Notes under the pieces: generated by a model
Told to the model about the DNA's origin: nothing
Databases searched by the model: none
Seen by the model: only the letters and a program-made list of their open reading frames with translations
Assembly (NCBI RefSeq): GCF_000379685.1
Contig: NZ_KB903254.1
Location: forward strand, 62,001-126,000
Source: Catelliglobosispora koreensis DSM 44566
Lineage (GTDB): Bacteria > Actinomycetota > Actinomycetes > Mycobacteriales > Micromonosporaceae
Length of the DNA: 64,000 bases
Direction of reading: 5' to 3'
Shown: positions 26,344-35,095 of the stretch, in pieces
Layout of the letters: every line of letters starts with the position of its first letter
How positions within the stretch are numbered: position 1 is the stretch's first letter
Position numbers and translations under genes: made by a program

Positions 26344-26386
26344 GTCGGGATGACAGGATTTGAACCCACGGCCCCTTGACCCCCAG
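26344..26386 (-). repeat. att core 2 (tRNA-Pro 3' fragment)
   Basis: Matches the tRNA-Pro segment with two changes (GATGACAGG for GATGGCGGG). Boundary of elements A and B. Confidence 0.87.
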
Positions 26387-26492
26387 GGCTCGTAACGATT
26401 GTGTCACAAGGGATTCCGCAGTGTCAGCACATGCCGTCAGGTGCGAATACTGTTGCCAGTCAATGATATCGGGTGATGGCGCATACCGGGTA
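26387..26492. repeat. Element left-end repeat, copy 2 (first part)
   Basis: Matches 20672-20778. Interrupted at 26492 by the IS element and resumed at 27725. Confidence 0.78.
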
Positions 26493-26569
26493 TGACTAGA
26501 TCCCAGTGAACAGGTCCATCGTCTGCAAGGGTCCTATGCCCCAGAATGGGGCTGGGAGGACGATCACGG

Positions 26570-26848
26570 ATGGGTACAAGACGGCACACGCCTGAGCAGG
26601 TCATTCGTAAGTTGCGTGAGGGTGAGAAGCTGATCGGCCAGGGGCAAGGGCTGGCTGAGGTGTGTAAGCAGCTGGAGATTTCGGAGCCGACGTGGCACCG
26701 GTGGGTGGCGCAGTACGGCGGGATGAAAGCCGATGATGCCAAGCGGCTCAAGGAACTTGAGCGTGAGAACGCCAGGCTGAAGAAGATCGTCGCCGATCAG
26801 CTGCTCGATATCGACATGCTCAAGGAGCTGGGCCGGGGAAACTGGTGA
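26570..26848 (+). CDS. IS3-family transposase OrfA
   Basis: 92 aa. Helix-turn-helix (TPEQVIRKLREGEKLIGQGQ, then EVCKQLEISEPTWHRW) and a leucine-zipper region (AKRLKELERENARLKKIVAD) as in the IS407 group. The ATG at 26570 is preferred. Its stop overlaps the OrfB start (GTGA at 26845), so the transposase may form by frameshifting or coupled translation. Confidence 0.9.
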   Translation: MGTRRHTPEQVIRKLREGEKLIGQGQGLAEVCKQLEISEPTWHRWVAQYGGMKADDAKRLKELERENARLKKIVADQLLDIDMLKELGRGNW

Positions 26849-27708
26849 GCCCGGACCGCAAGCGCAGAGCAGTAGTCGTTCTGCAGCAACGGTTCCGGGT
26901 ATCCGAACGCCGGGCATGCCGGGTCGTGGGCCAGCACCGCTCGATGCAGCGCCGCCCAGCCAGGACAGTCCCGGACGCCGAGCAGATGCTGCGGGCAAGA
27001 CTGCGCCAGATATCGGCCAGGCATCCGCGGTGGGGCTGGCGCAAAGCGCACGTGATCGCCGCACGGGAAGGGTTGGTAGTCAACAGGAAACGCACTCACC
27101 GGCTGTGGGTTGAGGAAGGGCTGAAACGCCCGCAGCGGACACGTAAGAAGCAGCGCTGCGGCCCAGCCAGGCATCAGCGGATGCGGGCACAGCGCCCGGA
27201 TCAGATGTGGGCCTTAGATTTCCAGGTCGACGTCACCGTCGACGGGCGGCAGGTCCGGTTCCTCAACATCATCGACGAATTCACCCGTGAGGCCCTCGCT
27301 ACCAGGCCCGCGCGGTCATTTAACGCCGATGCCACGGTCGCGGTTCTTGACGGCCTGGTCGCCTCGCTGGGGCGCCGCCCGGAGCACATCCGAATGGACA
27401 ATGGACCTGAGCTCACGGCATTCGCCTTGGCTGACTGGTGCCGGTTCACCGGTGTCGACCCGGCGTTCATCGATCCTGGATCCCCTTGGCAGAACGGGGT
27501 TTGCGAGTCGTTCAACGGCCGGTTCCGCGACGAGCTGCTGGTCTGCGAGCAGTTCAACACGCTCCTTGAAGTGCAGGTACTAGCCGAAGACTGGCGTATC
27601 GAGTACAACACGTACAGGCCGCACGGCTCGCTGGACGGCCTGACCCCGGAAGCTTTCCGGACACAATGGATAAACAACCACGAAGACTCTTACAGTTGCT
27701 GGGCCTAG
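26845..27708 (+). CDS. IS3-family transposase OrfB (DDE integrase)
   Basis: 287 aa with an rve-type catalytic core. The DDE triad is visible: Asp in WALDFQVDV, Asp in IRMDNGPELTA and Glu in NGVCESFNGRFRDEL. The N-terminal HTH_21-like part has HPRWGWRKAHVIAAREG. It ends 16 bp before the right inverted repeat. Full length. Confidence 0.92.
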   Translation: MSPDRKRRAVVVLQQRFRVSERRACRVVGQHRSMQRRPARTVPDAEQMLRARLRQISARHPRWGWRKAHVIAAREGLVVNRKRTHRLWVEEGLKRPQRTRKKQRCGPARHQRMRAQRPDQMWALDFQVDVTVDGRQVRFLNIIDEFTREALATRPARSFNADATVAVLDGLVASLGRRPEHIRMDNGPELTAFALADWCRFTGVDPAFIDPGSPWQNGVCESFNGRFRDELLVCEQFNTLLEVQVLAEDWRIEYNTYRPHGSLDGLTPEAFRTQWINNHEDSYSCWA

Positions 27709-27724
27709 ACCTGGGTTCTAGTCA

Positions 27725-27805
27725 GGTAGTTCGCCCTCCGCTGTTACCGCATTTGTTACCACGAGTAGTCAAGGTGTCGCGATGCTGTTTCGTGTCAGCA
27801 GATCC
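27725..27805. repeat. Element left-end repeat, copy 2 (second part)
   Basis: Continuation of the element B left end after the IS: GTAGTTCGCCCTCC, then GTTACCGCATTTGTTACC and the GGTCAAG-like block. Confidence 0.75.
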
Positions 27806-27835
27806 ATCTAGCGTTGCTACGCCTGCGATGGCGCA

Positions 27836-29410
27836 TCACGAACGGTTGGCGACGAAATCGAGAGACACCTTCGGCACTTTCCAGCTCGTATCCTCAAACA
27901 TCGCGAGCACGACCGCGTTCCGGCGGTCTCGCTTAAGGATCGCGCGAACAGTGGTCCGATCCGCGCCAGCCTCAAGAAGCGAAATCCCCATGATGCGAAG
28001 CAAGACAGGATCTGCCACACGGTCTACGCGTGCTCGCAAAATGTCCCGGCAGTCTCCCGGTCGGGACGCTCCCAGCCGCTGCGCCGCGATCGCAACCTTC
28101 TGTGCGTCCGAACTTTCGGCCAGCCAGTTGGTAAGAACCTCCTCAACGGGCCCAGTGATTCGGTTCGTAGGAAAAATTAGCGCATATTGTGCCGCAACCC
28201 AGTCGAGGGAGCACCAGGGGCTCGCCGAGTACTCACCAAACCAATCCGCGAGATCGCCCCAACATTTTTCATACGTTTCATCCTCAGGTGCGTACTCTGC
28301 AAAGGCTCGAAGATACCGTCCGAGCGCGTCTGCGGCATGCGGGATCTGCTTGGCAGCCTGGAGCCATTTCTCCCATGATCCATACATCTCTCGCTGCACC
28401 AGGGATGTTAGTGTCGCGCGAAGCCAAGTACGAGTGTGTGGCCCTGGATCGGCCAGCACGGCTTCCTCAAGCCTCTCAAGTGCTCCGATGTCCTCCACTG
28501 TTGTAGGCGCACCGGACGATTCCCATCTGACTCGCTTGGGAATCGGCACCTCCTTGAGTCCCTCATGCTTTAGGTCTGTCACAAGCTGAGCTGCCGTCGT
28601 CAGCTTGGTTTTCGCGGCGTTCGGCTCCAGCCCGAGCTGTCGAATCCTGTCCTGAATCTCCAAATAGGCCTGATAGAGCCGTTCCTCCGCACCCATGAGG
28701 CTGATGTCGTCCATCCATCGCGTCGCCCAAACCACGCCAGCCGATAATGCTGATACGAGAGCGTCGTCAACTGGCCGGAGATAAACATGTGCAAGCGCAG
28801 CCGAGGCGAAACTGCGCTGAGGCAACCCGCTACGGGTAACAAGGGCATCGTGCTGACGGAGTACGTCCTGGATTATGCCCGCAGCTGCGGTATTTCCGAT
28901 CCGCTGAAAGACTGTGTCAGTCAACACCTCTGCCCTTACTGAGGCGAAGAACGAAGAGATGTCGATCTGAAGACCTGACAGCGAACCGACCTTGGCCGGG
29001 ATTCCTTCTAAATAGTTTGCCCACTCCAGCCTGTTCTTAGCCGCGCGGTTCTTCACACCCTCGCGCGCGCGCCAGCCGTACACCCAATCAGGCAGGCTCT
29101 CATGCAGCTTAGTGAGGTTCGAGCCAACCGCGGTCGCATACAGCACCCGAGTCAACGGGTCCTGTATCACCGCAGGGCGAACCCCCAACCGATTCTTTGG
29201 AACCTCAGTCAGATGAAACCCCGGTGGTACGGCGAGCGAGTATTCTCCATCCGCCTTTTTCAGAAGATCTTTCAGGTCGAATTTCGAGGCGTTTCCACTG
29301 AGCCACTGGAACTCAACCCATGCCCACGGATCGCGATACCAATCCCCATACATTTCGTCCAGCGCGATATTGCAACCAGCCTGGAGATCCAGGCCGAGGG
29401 TGGTACTCAT
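27836..29410 (-). CDS. Reverse transcriptase with C-terminal helical domain (defence-type, unassigned group)
   Basis: 524 aa. The RT palm is recognisable: LGVRPAVIQDPLTRVLYATA (fingers, about 75-95), catalytic Asp150 in LQIDISSFFASV, GLPQRSFASAALAHVYLRPV (about 195-214), and WMDD at 232-235 where most RTs have YADD. LGLEPNAAKTKL follows. Residues about 300-524 are all-helical with no recognised domain, as in abortive-infection and DRT-type RTs. There is no intron maturase domain and no retron-like non-coding RNA that I can see. GGAGAA precedes the ATG at 29410. First cargo gene of element B; it diverges from the small gene and TM-SAVED gene to its right. Confidence 0.85.
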   Translation of the reverse strand: MSTTLGLDLQAGCNIALDEMYGDWYRDPWAWVEFQWLSGNASKFDLKDLLKKADGEYSLAVPPGFHLTEVPKNRLGVRPAVIQDPLTRVLYATAVGSNLTKLHESLPDWVYGWRAREGVKNRAAKNRLEWANYLEGIPAKVGSLSGLQIDISSFFASVRAEVLTDTVFQRIGNTAAAGIIQDVLRQHDALVTRSGLPQRSFASAALAHVYLRPVDDALVSALSAGVVWATRWMDDISLMGAEERLYQAYLEIQDRIRQLGLEPNAAKTKLTTAAQLVTDLKHEGLKEVPIPKRVRWESSGAPTTVEDIGALERLEEAVLADPGPHTRTWLRATLTSLVQREMYGSWEKWLQAAKQIPHAADALGRYLRAFAEYAPEDETYEKCWGDLADWFGEYSASPWCSLDWVAAQYALIFPTNRITGPVEEVLTNWLAESSDAQKVAIAAQRLGASRPGDCRDILRARVDRVADPVLLRIMGISLLEAGADRTTVRAILKRDRRNAVVLAMFEDTSWKVPKVSLDFVANRS

Positions 29411-29692
29411 ACGAATTCTCCGACCATCCAATTAACTCGAGCCATTTTATGTGATCGACATCAGTTGTCGGCGCTATTTTCGCGTTAGGCAAAGATCAGC
29501 TATGTTGCGACCCGACGCCTGTGTCCGGCACCGCGCCATGCAAGTGGCAGCGCGCAAGACCAGCCCAGCACCGAGTCCCGAAAATAGCGATCCAATGTCA
29601 TGGAAGGCTTTCTTGTTGATCGGTGCCCCTCCGGGTACCGACATCAAGCGGTTCCCGCAGCTCAACGAACATCATGTTGACGCATATGTGCG

Positions 29693-30007
29693 ATGTCGGC
29701 ATTGGCAGGCGAGCATGACGAGCTGATTGGAATCGCGGGCTGGCGTGATGCGGCCGGCATCGCCGTTACGGTCCCAGACACGACGCCCGACGGCCCGTTC
29801 ACACCCAGTGACGAAAGCCTGGCCATCGTCTGGGTAAGCGAAGCAGTGCCCCCATGGCCGATCGTGCGCAGGTTTGCCGAGTTCCTTACCGCTACGGGCG
29901 ATCTCGTCACCCGCGACATCCGTATCGCACGTGGCTGGAGATCTGAACTTGTCCCGCAACGACTGGCGGTATCGCGATCAGACTTATGGGCGGGCGAAGG
30001 CTCTTGA
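29693..30007 (+). CDS. Small protein of unknown function, possibly frameshifted
   Basis: 104 aa in this frame: LAGEHDELIGIAGWRDAAGI, then PSDESLAIVWVSEAVPPWPI and VRRFAEFLTATGDL. A second frame at 29595-29726 (MSWKAFLLIGAPPG ... NEHHVDAYV) runs into it and could be the true N-terminus of one ~137-aa protein broken by a frameshift near 29690. No family recognised. It lies between the reverse transcriptase and the TM-SAVED gene. Confidence 0.4.
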   Translation: MSALAGEHDELIGIAGWRDAAGIAVTVPDTTPDGPFTPSDESLAIVWVSEAVPPWPIVRRFAEFLTATGDLVTRDIRIARGWRSELVPQRLAVSRSDLWAGEGS

Positions 30008-30087
30008 TCGAGACGCGCTCGATTGGGTGACATCTAGACAGTTAGCAATACACTCGCCTAGACCCTGAACCCTCTGACCAACTGTCT

Positions 30088-31197
30088 GTGACCGAGATCC
30101 CTTGGAGAGCGTTGAACACCATTCGCGAACGTATCAGCAATGCTCTCAACTGGCTCAGCGGCGCTAGTTTCGCAATGGCTCTTTCTCTTGTCGCAAATTA
30201 TCTATCCACCGAGGAGAGACACCAAGCAACTTACATGCTTACGTTTGCAGCCATTGCTCTGGCGGCCTTCGCAGCTCTCTTCACTTTGCACGTCCTATCA
30301 AAGCCGAGACGCCGACAACGGGCGCTGGTTGTTTCCGTGCGGCTACCCGACTGGAGCAGTCGATGGCAGGACAAAGCCAAGGACTATGTTAGAGGATCAC
30401 TTGCCGGAGGCCGAGCGTATGAGTACAAGGTAACGGAGTCCGACCTTGCCAAAAGCAGTCTCACCAAGAAGATTATTGACGACATTCTGTCCGAGGAACG
30501 TCGTGAGATCGATGAGACAGCGAGGCCCCATGTGCCAACAGCGCTGTTCCTATCACTACCGACGCCATTAGCCTTTCAGCTAGGTGCGAGACTGCGGAAT
30601 GTCTCCAATGTGCTGGTACTACAGGAACGCATTAAGACGACCCGATCTCAGGCGCCTTTCTACGAAGCCATCAATTTTCAAAGCCCGCGAGAGCTCCGCC
30701 GCAGACACACGCCAGTAGCTCTGATTTCCGAAATTCACCTCGATGCCGACCGAAACCACTCTGACATCGCATTGATTGTCAATATCACCAAAAACTCGTT
30801 TAAGGCTGCGGCTTTGCATCATGCACATCGACTAGCGTGCACTGCTTCCATTGTGCTCGACATAGCGGAACCAACGCGATCGATTCCTGAACACGAGGAT
30901 GCCATGACATACATCCTTCACTGGAGTTGCAGCACGATCGGCCGATTCATAGATGAGGTCACCACCCGAACATTGACGACAAGCTCGACGCTACCGACCT
31001 TTCATCTCTATATAAAGTGTCCAGTAAGCCTCGCTTTTGGACTTGGGGTGAGCCTAAGCCAACGGGCTGAATTCAAGCTCTACTACATTTCGAACGGATC
31101 CGTCATCGGGATTCCTGCAGTTTCGAAACATGCCAGCCTCAAGTCTGGCGAGGCCACAAGCAGCTCCATCCACGAGCTGCTTGTGAAACGCACGTAG
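30088..31197 (+). CDS. TM-SAVED protein (cyclic-oligonucleotide-sensing effector type)
   Basis: 369 aa. Two transmembrane helices near the N-terminus (about 24-40 and 50-68) precede a soluble domain with two related halves: ALFLSLPTPLAFQLGARLRN (about 150) and FHLYIKCPVSLAFGLGVSLS followed by FKLYYISNG (about 306). The H-L-x-x-x-x-P-x-x-L-A-F-x-L-G pattern is that of SAVED, which binds nucleotide second messengers in CBASS. TM-SAVED effectors damage the membrane when activated. No CD-NTase is encoded in element B, so the activating signal is missing or comes from elsewhere. GTG start at 30088. Confidence 0.75.
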   Translation: MTEIPWRALNTIRERISNALNWLSGASFAMALSLVANYLSTEERHQATYMLTFAAIALAAFAALFTLHVLSKPRRRQRALVVSVRLPDWSSRWQDKAKDYVRGSLAGGRAYEYKVTESDLAKSSLTKKIIDDILSEERREIDETARPHVPTALFLSLPTPLAFQLGARLRNVSNVLVLQERIKTTRSQAPFYEAINFQSPRELRRRHTPVALISEIHLDADRNHSDIALIVNITKNSFKAAALHHAHRLACTASIVLDIAEPTRSIPEHEDAMTYILHWSCSTIGRFIDEVTTRTLTTSSTLPTFHLYIKCPVSLAFGLGVSLSQRAEFKLYYISNGSVIGIPAVSKHASLKSGEATSSSIHELLVKRT

Positions 31198-31329
31198 CCG
31201 CTAGCACCCTCTGCTCTGAAGGGATTCGAGCTGCTAACCGACAACGCGTTGAAGAACTCTGTCCGACACCCGCCATCGAAAGCGGAAGTAGTCCGACCAC
31301 CAATGACCGGTCGGTTCCTGCTTTCCTGG

Positions 31330-32226
31330 TCAGGTTTCCCAACCGGAGCGGCTCCGCCAGATGGTGAAGGTTGACGGGCCATGGAACTGGTCCTCCCGGC
31401 GGGGCCTCTGTTCGGGGCCAGGGTCCTTTTTGAACTTCGCCACCGTGAGCCCGGCGGCACGTGCGCGTAACGCCATGCCAGTGTCGAAGGTGAAAAGGGT
31501 GATCGACTTGCCTGTGAACGGCTCGATGGTGGCGATCCGGTCGACGATCTCGTCGTCTGCGTCGGCGAGCCGGACGTGGCCAGGGCGGTCCATGATGACC
31601 TCGACACGGGTTTCGCGACTGCTTTTGGCCGGTATGCCGTCCTCTGGGAGCAATAGGCCGGGGTTCTGCAGCAGATCGTCGAGGACGGCGATCGAGTAGC
31701 GTGCTCGCGCACGATAACGCTCCGCGCCTTCCTTGAGCCGGTCGAGTTCGTCCACCACGGCAAGCGGTACGAGGATCTGGATGTTTTCCCGGTTGTCGTC
31801 GAGCAGATCATGGAAGTTGGTTTCGCGCAGGGGCTTGTCATGCTGGAGGAAGAAGGTGGTGTCCAGGGCGAGGAACCGATCGACGCGTTGCCAGCTTTGG
31901 ATCCGGTCGTTAATGGCCTTCTTCGCGGATTCGAGTGCGGCGATGCGTTCGTCGAGTTCGAAGGCGACGGCACCGTCTAAGCCGGACACGGCTCCGCGTG
32001 TGGCCCAAAGCAAACGGTGCCGATCGGTGAAGATCAGGCGATCGATCTCGCCTCGGGGCACTTGCCCGCGGAGCTGGGCAGCGGAGTCGTCCGACCAATC
32101 AAGATAGCGGCCGAGGAGGTTACCGTGGCCGCCGCCGCCACGCAGATTGACGGCAGAGGTGTGGATACTGGTGAAGATACTGAGTGCCGTGCGACGGTCC
32201 GCGCCGGGGAGAAGCTGTGGGAGCAC
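31330..32226 (-). CDS. PIN-domain ribonuclease-like protein
   Basis: 298 aa. Residues about 116-260 form a PIN nuclease domain with the acidic residues in place: Asp122 in LALDTTFFLQ, Glu160 in LAVVDELDRLKEG, Asp at about 222-225 in LADADDEIVDRI and Asp248 in LFTFDTGMAL. The N-terminal 115 residues are helical (LESAKKAINDRIQSWQRVDR) without a known domain. Convergent with the TM-SAVED gene and 132 bp from it. No small antitoxin gene is adjacent, so a simple VapBC pair is not seen. GTG start at 32226. Confidence 0.75.
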   Translation of the reverse strand: MLPQLLPGADRRTALSIFTSIHTSAVNLRGGGGHGNLLGRYLDWSDDSAAQLRGQVPRGEIDRLIFTDRHRLLWATRGAVSGLDGAVAFELDERIAALESAKKAINDRIQSWQRVDRFLALDTTFFLQHDKPLRETNFHDLLDDNRENIQILVPLAVVDELDRLKEGAERYRARARYSIAVLDDLLQNPGLLLPEDGIPAKSSRETRVEVIMDRPGHVRLADADDEIVDRIATIEPFTGKSITLFTFDTGMALRARAAGLTVAKFKKDPGPEQRPRREDQFHGPSTFTIWRSRSGWET

Positions 32227-32429
32227 CTGCTAATTGTCCAATGACGAGGATCAGAACGCCTCCCATTAACCCGGTACAGGCGCCGCCCCGACGCCGCCCA
32301 GTCCCAGTAGCACGAGCCTACGCATCGCGATATCAATCTCGGTAGCCCCGGTCCCGGGCGTCCTAAAGGTCCCCGAACACAGAAATCCGTAACCACTCGC
32401 CAGTCGACCATGCGTACCCGCACCCGCTT

Positions 32430-32960
32430 CTACCCGCCTGAGTTAGCCCGGTCCCGAAGCAGACCAATGATTTCAGTCAACGCAGTTTGGGCCTTTGCGG
32501 TGGACAAGATCGCCAACGATGACCCGAGCGCGCTCGTGACCTCCGTCCGCAGAACGGGATTGCCCGCATAGGCGTACGCCCAATCAGCTGCGCGCACCTT
32601 TGTCTCTAGTTGCTCTAGTACTGCCGCTGCATCAGGGTGCGCTGCCATGACGAGCGCGAGATGGTTGGCGCCCCAGACGTTCGGGCTGACGTAGCCGTTC
32701 CGATCGAGGAGCAGTCCTTCAGCGACACCAGCGCGGTACGCGGCCGGCCATCGCTCAAGGGACGTATCCGCTGCGCATGCTTCGACACCGTCAAATTGAA
32801 TGACGAAGGTGTTGTTCATCGCGCGGTGCGCAACGGCGATACCGAGCTGACGGAGCGTGTCCTCCTCCAGCCCAGGTAGGTTAGCTGCGGTTAGCCGCTG
32901 CGTGAGCTCGCCGCTGCGGAACACCTTGCCGTCAAGCAAGTCACGAGCCAGAGCCGGCAT
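32430..32960 (-). CDS. Unknown protein paired with the Abi-C-like gene
   Basis: 176 aa, mostly helical: LEEDTLRQLGIAVAHRAMNN, then SPNVWGANHLALVMAAHPDA and a C-terminal helix pair. It starts 12 bp after the stop of the gene at 32972, so the two are probably one operon. No family recognised. Confidence 0.6.
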   Translation of the reverse strand: MPALARDLLDGKVFRSGELTQRLTAANLPGLEEDTLRQLGIAVAHRAMNNTFVIQFDGVEACAADTSLERWPAAYRAGVAEGLLLDRNGYVSPNVWGANHLALVMAAHPDAAAVLEQLETKVRAADWAYAYAGNPVLRTEVTSALGSSLAILSTAKAQTALTEIIGLLRDRANSGG

Positions 32961-32971
32961 CGAACCAGAGA

Positions 32972-33424
32972 TTAGAGCTTCGAGGCGTTAAGTGCCCATC
33001 TTGCCCATAGCAGTGCCCCACTAACAGAGATGTTGACCAGCTCGACTGAAACGTCGGGTAGCACAGCTCGGCCGTGACCGGTACCGCACCGGTTACGTGC
33101 AGCTGGCAGTTCGAGGACGATGTTCCGGCTGCTCTGAGCAATGTTCCGGACGACGGGATCGTCGGTCAAACCAATACCTGGCTGTCGGTGCAGGGCCGAG
33201 TGCGCGCCGTTAATCGCCTTGCCGAAATCGTCGGAGCTGACGACCGTCTCACCGCGCGCACCAAGAACGGTCCGTGCCACTGCCTCCGCGAGATCCTTCG
33301 CTGTTCCGATCGCGAGAGGGTGGTCACCGTCGTTCACCGCACGCTCAAGGCGGGCGCGGCTGTCCTCGATGGCTGCCCACGCAGCCTCGTCAAGGCCAGC
33401 TGGGCGCGCGAGGTTGAGATCCAT
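32972..33424 (-). CDS. Abortive-infection C-terminal (Abi-C)-like protein
   Basis: 150 aa. IGTAKDLAEAVARTVLGARG, DFGKAINGAHSALHRQPGIG and the RNxxGTGHGR block (AARNRCGTGHGRAVLP), then a helical end (ISVSGALLWARWALNAS), fit the Abi-C domain, a HEPN-like helical fold. The RNxxGxxHG segment is the diagnostic part. ATG 33424 is chosen; a longer reading from 33475 adds a basic tail. Operon with the gene at 32430, divergent from the TIR gene. Confidence 0.68.
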   Translation of the reverse strand: MDLNLARPAGLDEAAWAAIEDSRARLERAVNDGDHPLAIGTAKDLAEAVARTVLGARGETVVSSDDFGKAINGAHSALHRQPGIGLTDDPVVRNIAQSSRNIVLELPAARNRCGTGHGRAVLPDVSVELVNISVSGALLWARWALNASKL

Positions 33425-33655
33425 CGTCAAATTATCTGATACCCGATGTAACCAGGTGCAACGGGACCTGGCCAAGGGCGAGAGGCGGTCCTGGGTCGAT
33501 GCGGTTCAGGTTGCTACCGCCCGCGTCATGAATGTCCCGCATTCGGCATACCGTGTTTGTCACGACGACAAAGTCAGTGGGTGTTGTGCCGCCACGCCCG
33601 CCGATTCCGCCGGGCAATTGCTAGGTCAATCGATCGCGGATTTACCCTTGGTGAC

Positions 33656-34804
33656 ATGGACGCGGATCGGAAAGACTTTTTCATCTCCTACAACTCAGCC
33701 AATGCCGATTGGGCTGAGTGGATTGGCCACGTGCTGGAAGACGACGGTTACTCAGTCGTGATACAAGCGTGGGATTTCCGGCCCGGTAGTAACTTCGTGA
33801 TGGAGATGCAAAAGGCGCTCCGCCAGTCCGCCCGAATGATCGCCGTCCTGTCTCCCGCGTACCTCAAAGCCAGCTTTCCACAGGCCGAATGGGCTGCGGC
33901 ATTCGCTGCGGACCCAGAGGGCGCCAAGCGCGCCCTGGTGCCGGTCATGGTGCAGAAGTGCGAACCGACCGGCCTCCTAAGTCAAGTGGTACACATCAAC
34001 CTCGTCGATCTCGACAGCGAGGCTGCTGCCTCACGGCTCCTGGCAGGGGTAAAGACTGGGAGGGCAAAGCCATCGACTCGGCCGACGTTTCCTGGATCGA
34101 AGACCAGTAGCGCTTCCGTTACGGAAGTAATGCCAACTGTTGCGGGTCGATTGACATGGCTACGTCAGGCCACCCCAGTCGCCATCACCTGGCGGTCCGA
34201 CCTCGACGGCCGGTTGCCAAACCAGAACGGTTACGAAGCCGTCGAGCTGCATCTCGTTCCGGTTGGAGATGAAGCGCGGCTCCAAGTTAAAGAGCTCGCG
34301 GAGCTCAGCGCCGCCCTTCCTGATATCGGTCGACGGCACCAGCTGTTCTCTTCGACCGAGGAACTCGACGCCAGCGCGGACGCGAGCAAGACGTGGGTAC
34401 TTAGCAAAGAACGTGGAAAGGTTGCCGGTCTTACCGTAACTCGCTCTGGACAGCGGACAGCCTGGACGGCCTTGCCACGCGGCACCATCGGGGCGATCCT
34501 CGACGAGGAGCACCTCGTCAGTCAGCTGAAGACAATGCTCGATGTATTGACATCACTGCCTATTCCGGCGGCGGGTTTGGTTGTGCCGGCTGCCGGTCTT
34601 GAGCCCGCCAACATGATATCTATTGGCAAAGTGGGGGTCGTTAGCAACAGCGCAAGCTTCGGGCACGGCATGCCACGAAACGTCCGTCCCGTTGCCGAGG
34701 ATGCGGTCAGCTTCGCGGAGATCGGCAGATACGCCCAGCAAATCAGCGCCGAACTCGCTGCGCGCATAGTCGCCGAGCACCGGTCCGCCGCGCGCATTCT
34801 CTAG
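33656..34804 (+). CDS. TIR-domain protein with an uncharacterised C-terminal region
   Basis: 382 aa. Residues 5-130 are a TIR domain: DFFISYNSANADWAEWIGHV, VIQAWDFRPGSNFVMEMQKA with the likely catalytic Glu50, then MIAVLSPAYLKASFPQAEW. Many bacterial TIR domains cleave NAD+. The remaining 250 residues (LTWLRQATPVAITWRSDLDG, HQLFSSTEELDASADAS, then an Ala-rich end) match no family I know and probably sense the trigger. ATG 33656 is preferred over upstream starts that add an unrelated segment. Confidence 0.82.
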   Translation: MDADRKDFFISYNSANADWAEWIGHVLEDDGYSVVIQAWDFRPGSNFVMEMQKALRQSARMIAVLSPAYLKASFPQAEWAAAFAADPEGAKRALVPVMVQKCEPTGLLSQVVHINLVDLDSEAAASRLLAGVKTGRAKPSTRPTFPGSKTSSASVTEVMPTVAGRLTWLRQATPVAITWRSDLDGRLPNQNGYEAVELHLVPVGDEARLQVKELAELSAALPDIGRRHQLFSSTEELDASADASKTWVLSKERGKVAGLTVTRSGQRTAWTALPRGTIGAILDEEHLVSQLKTMLDVLTSLPIPAAGLVVPAAGLEPANMISIGKVGVVSNSASFGHGMPRNVRPVAEDAVSFAEIGRYAQQISAELAARIVAEHRSAARIL

Positions 34805-34857
34805 ACCCCGCTGGCTCTCGTCGCCGCAATAACCCGGCCCTGCCACCGGTCCGCTGT

Positions 34858-34925
34858 CATTGTGCATCCGCCTGCTCTCATAGGCGACAACGTTTCCAGG
34901 CTCGCGAACAGCAGTGGCGAGCGGT
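34858..34925. repeat. Two-hairpin repeat, copy 2
   Basis: Matches 22748-22823 (TGTGCATCCGCCTGC, then GCGAC and CGTTTCCAGG). The second stem is CTCGC...GCGAG here and TTCGC...GCGAA in copy 1. It lies 54 bp after the TIR gene. Confidence 0.5.
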
Positions 34926-35095
34926 CGCGCAGTAGAACCATCAATGGTCCCGTCAGCGAAGGTGTTTGGACGGACGCTCATTAAGGGTGCCACCCGCATG
35001 GTGCCAAACTACAGATTGCAAATGTTCAATGCGGACAGTGCCTGTTACGTTGCACCCTAAGATCCGCGCCGGTACGCCGCGAACGGAGGTCGCAG

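Larger units (their letters stand above)
26493..27724 (+). mobile_element. IS3-family insertion sequence (IS407-group type)
   Basis: 1232 bp with terminal inverted repeats TGACTAGATCCCAG (26493-26506) and the complement of TGACTAGAACCCAG (27711-27724), one mismatch. GGTA flanks it on both sides (26489-26492 and 27725-27728), a 4-bp target duplication as made by the IS407 group. It encodes OrfA and OrfB with a GTGA overlap. Both frames appear intact. It has inserted into the left-end repeat of element B, whose uninterrupted form is seen at 20629-20845. Confidence 0.92.
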
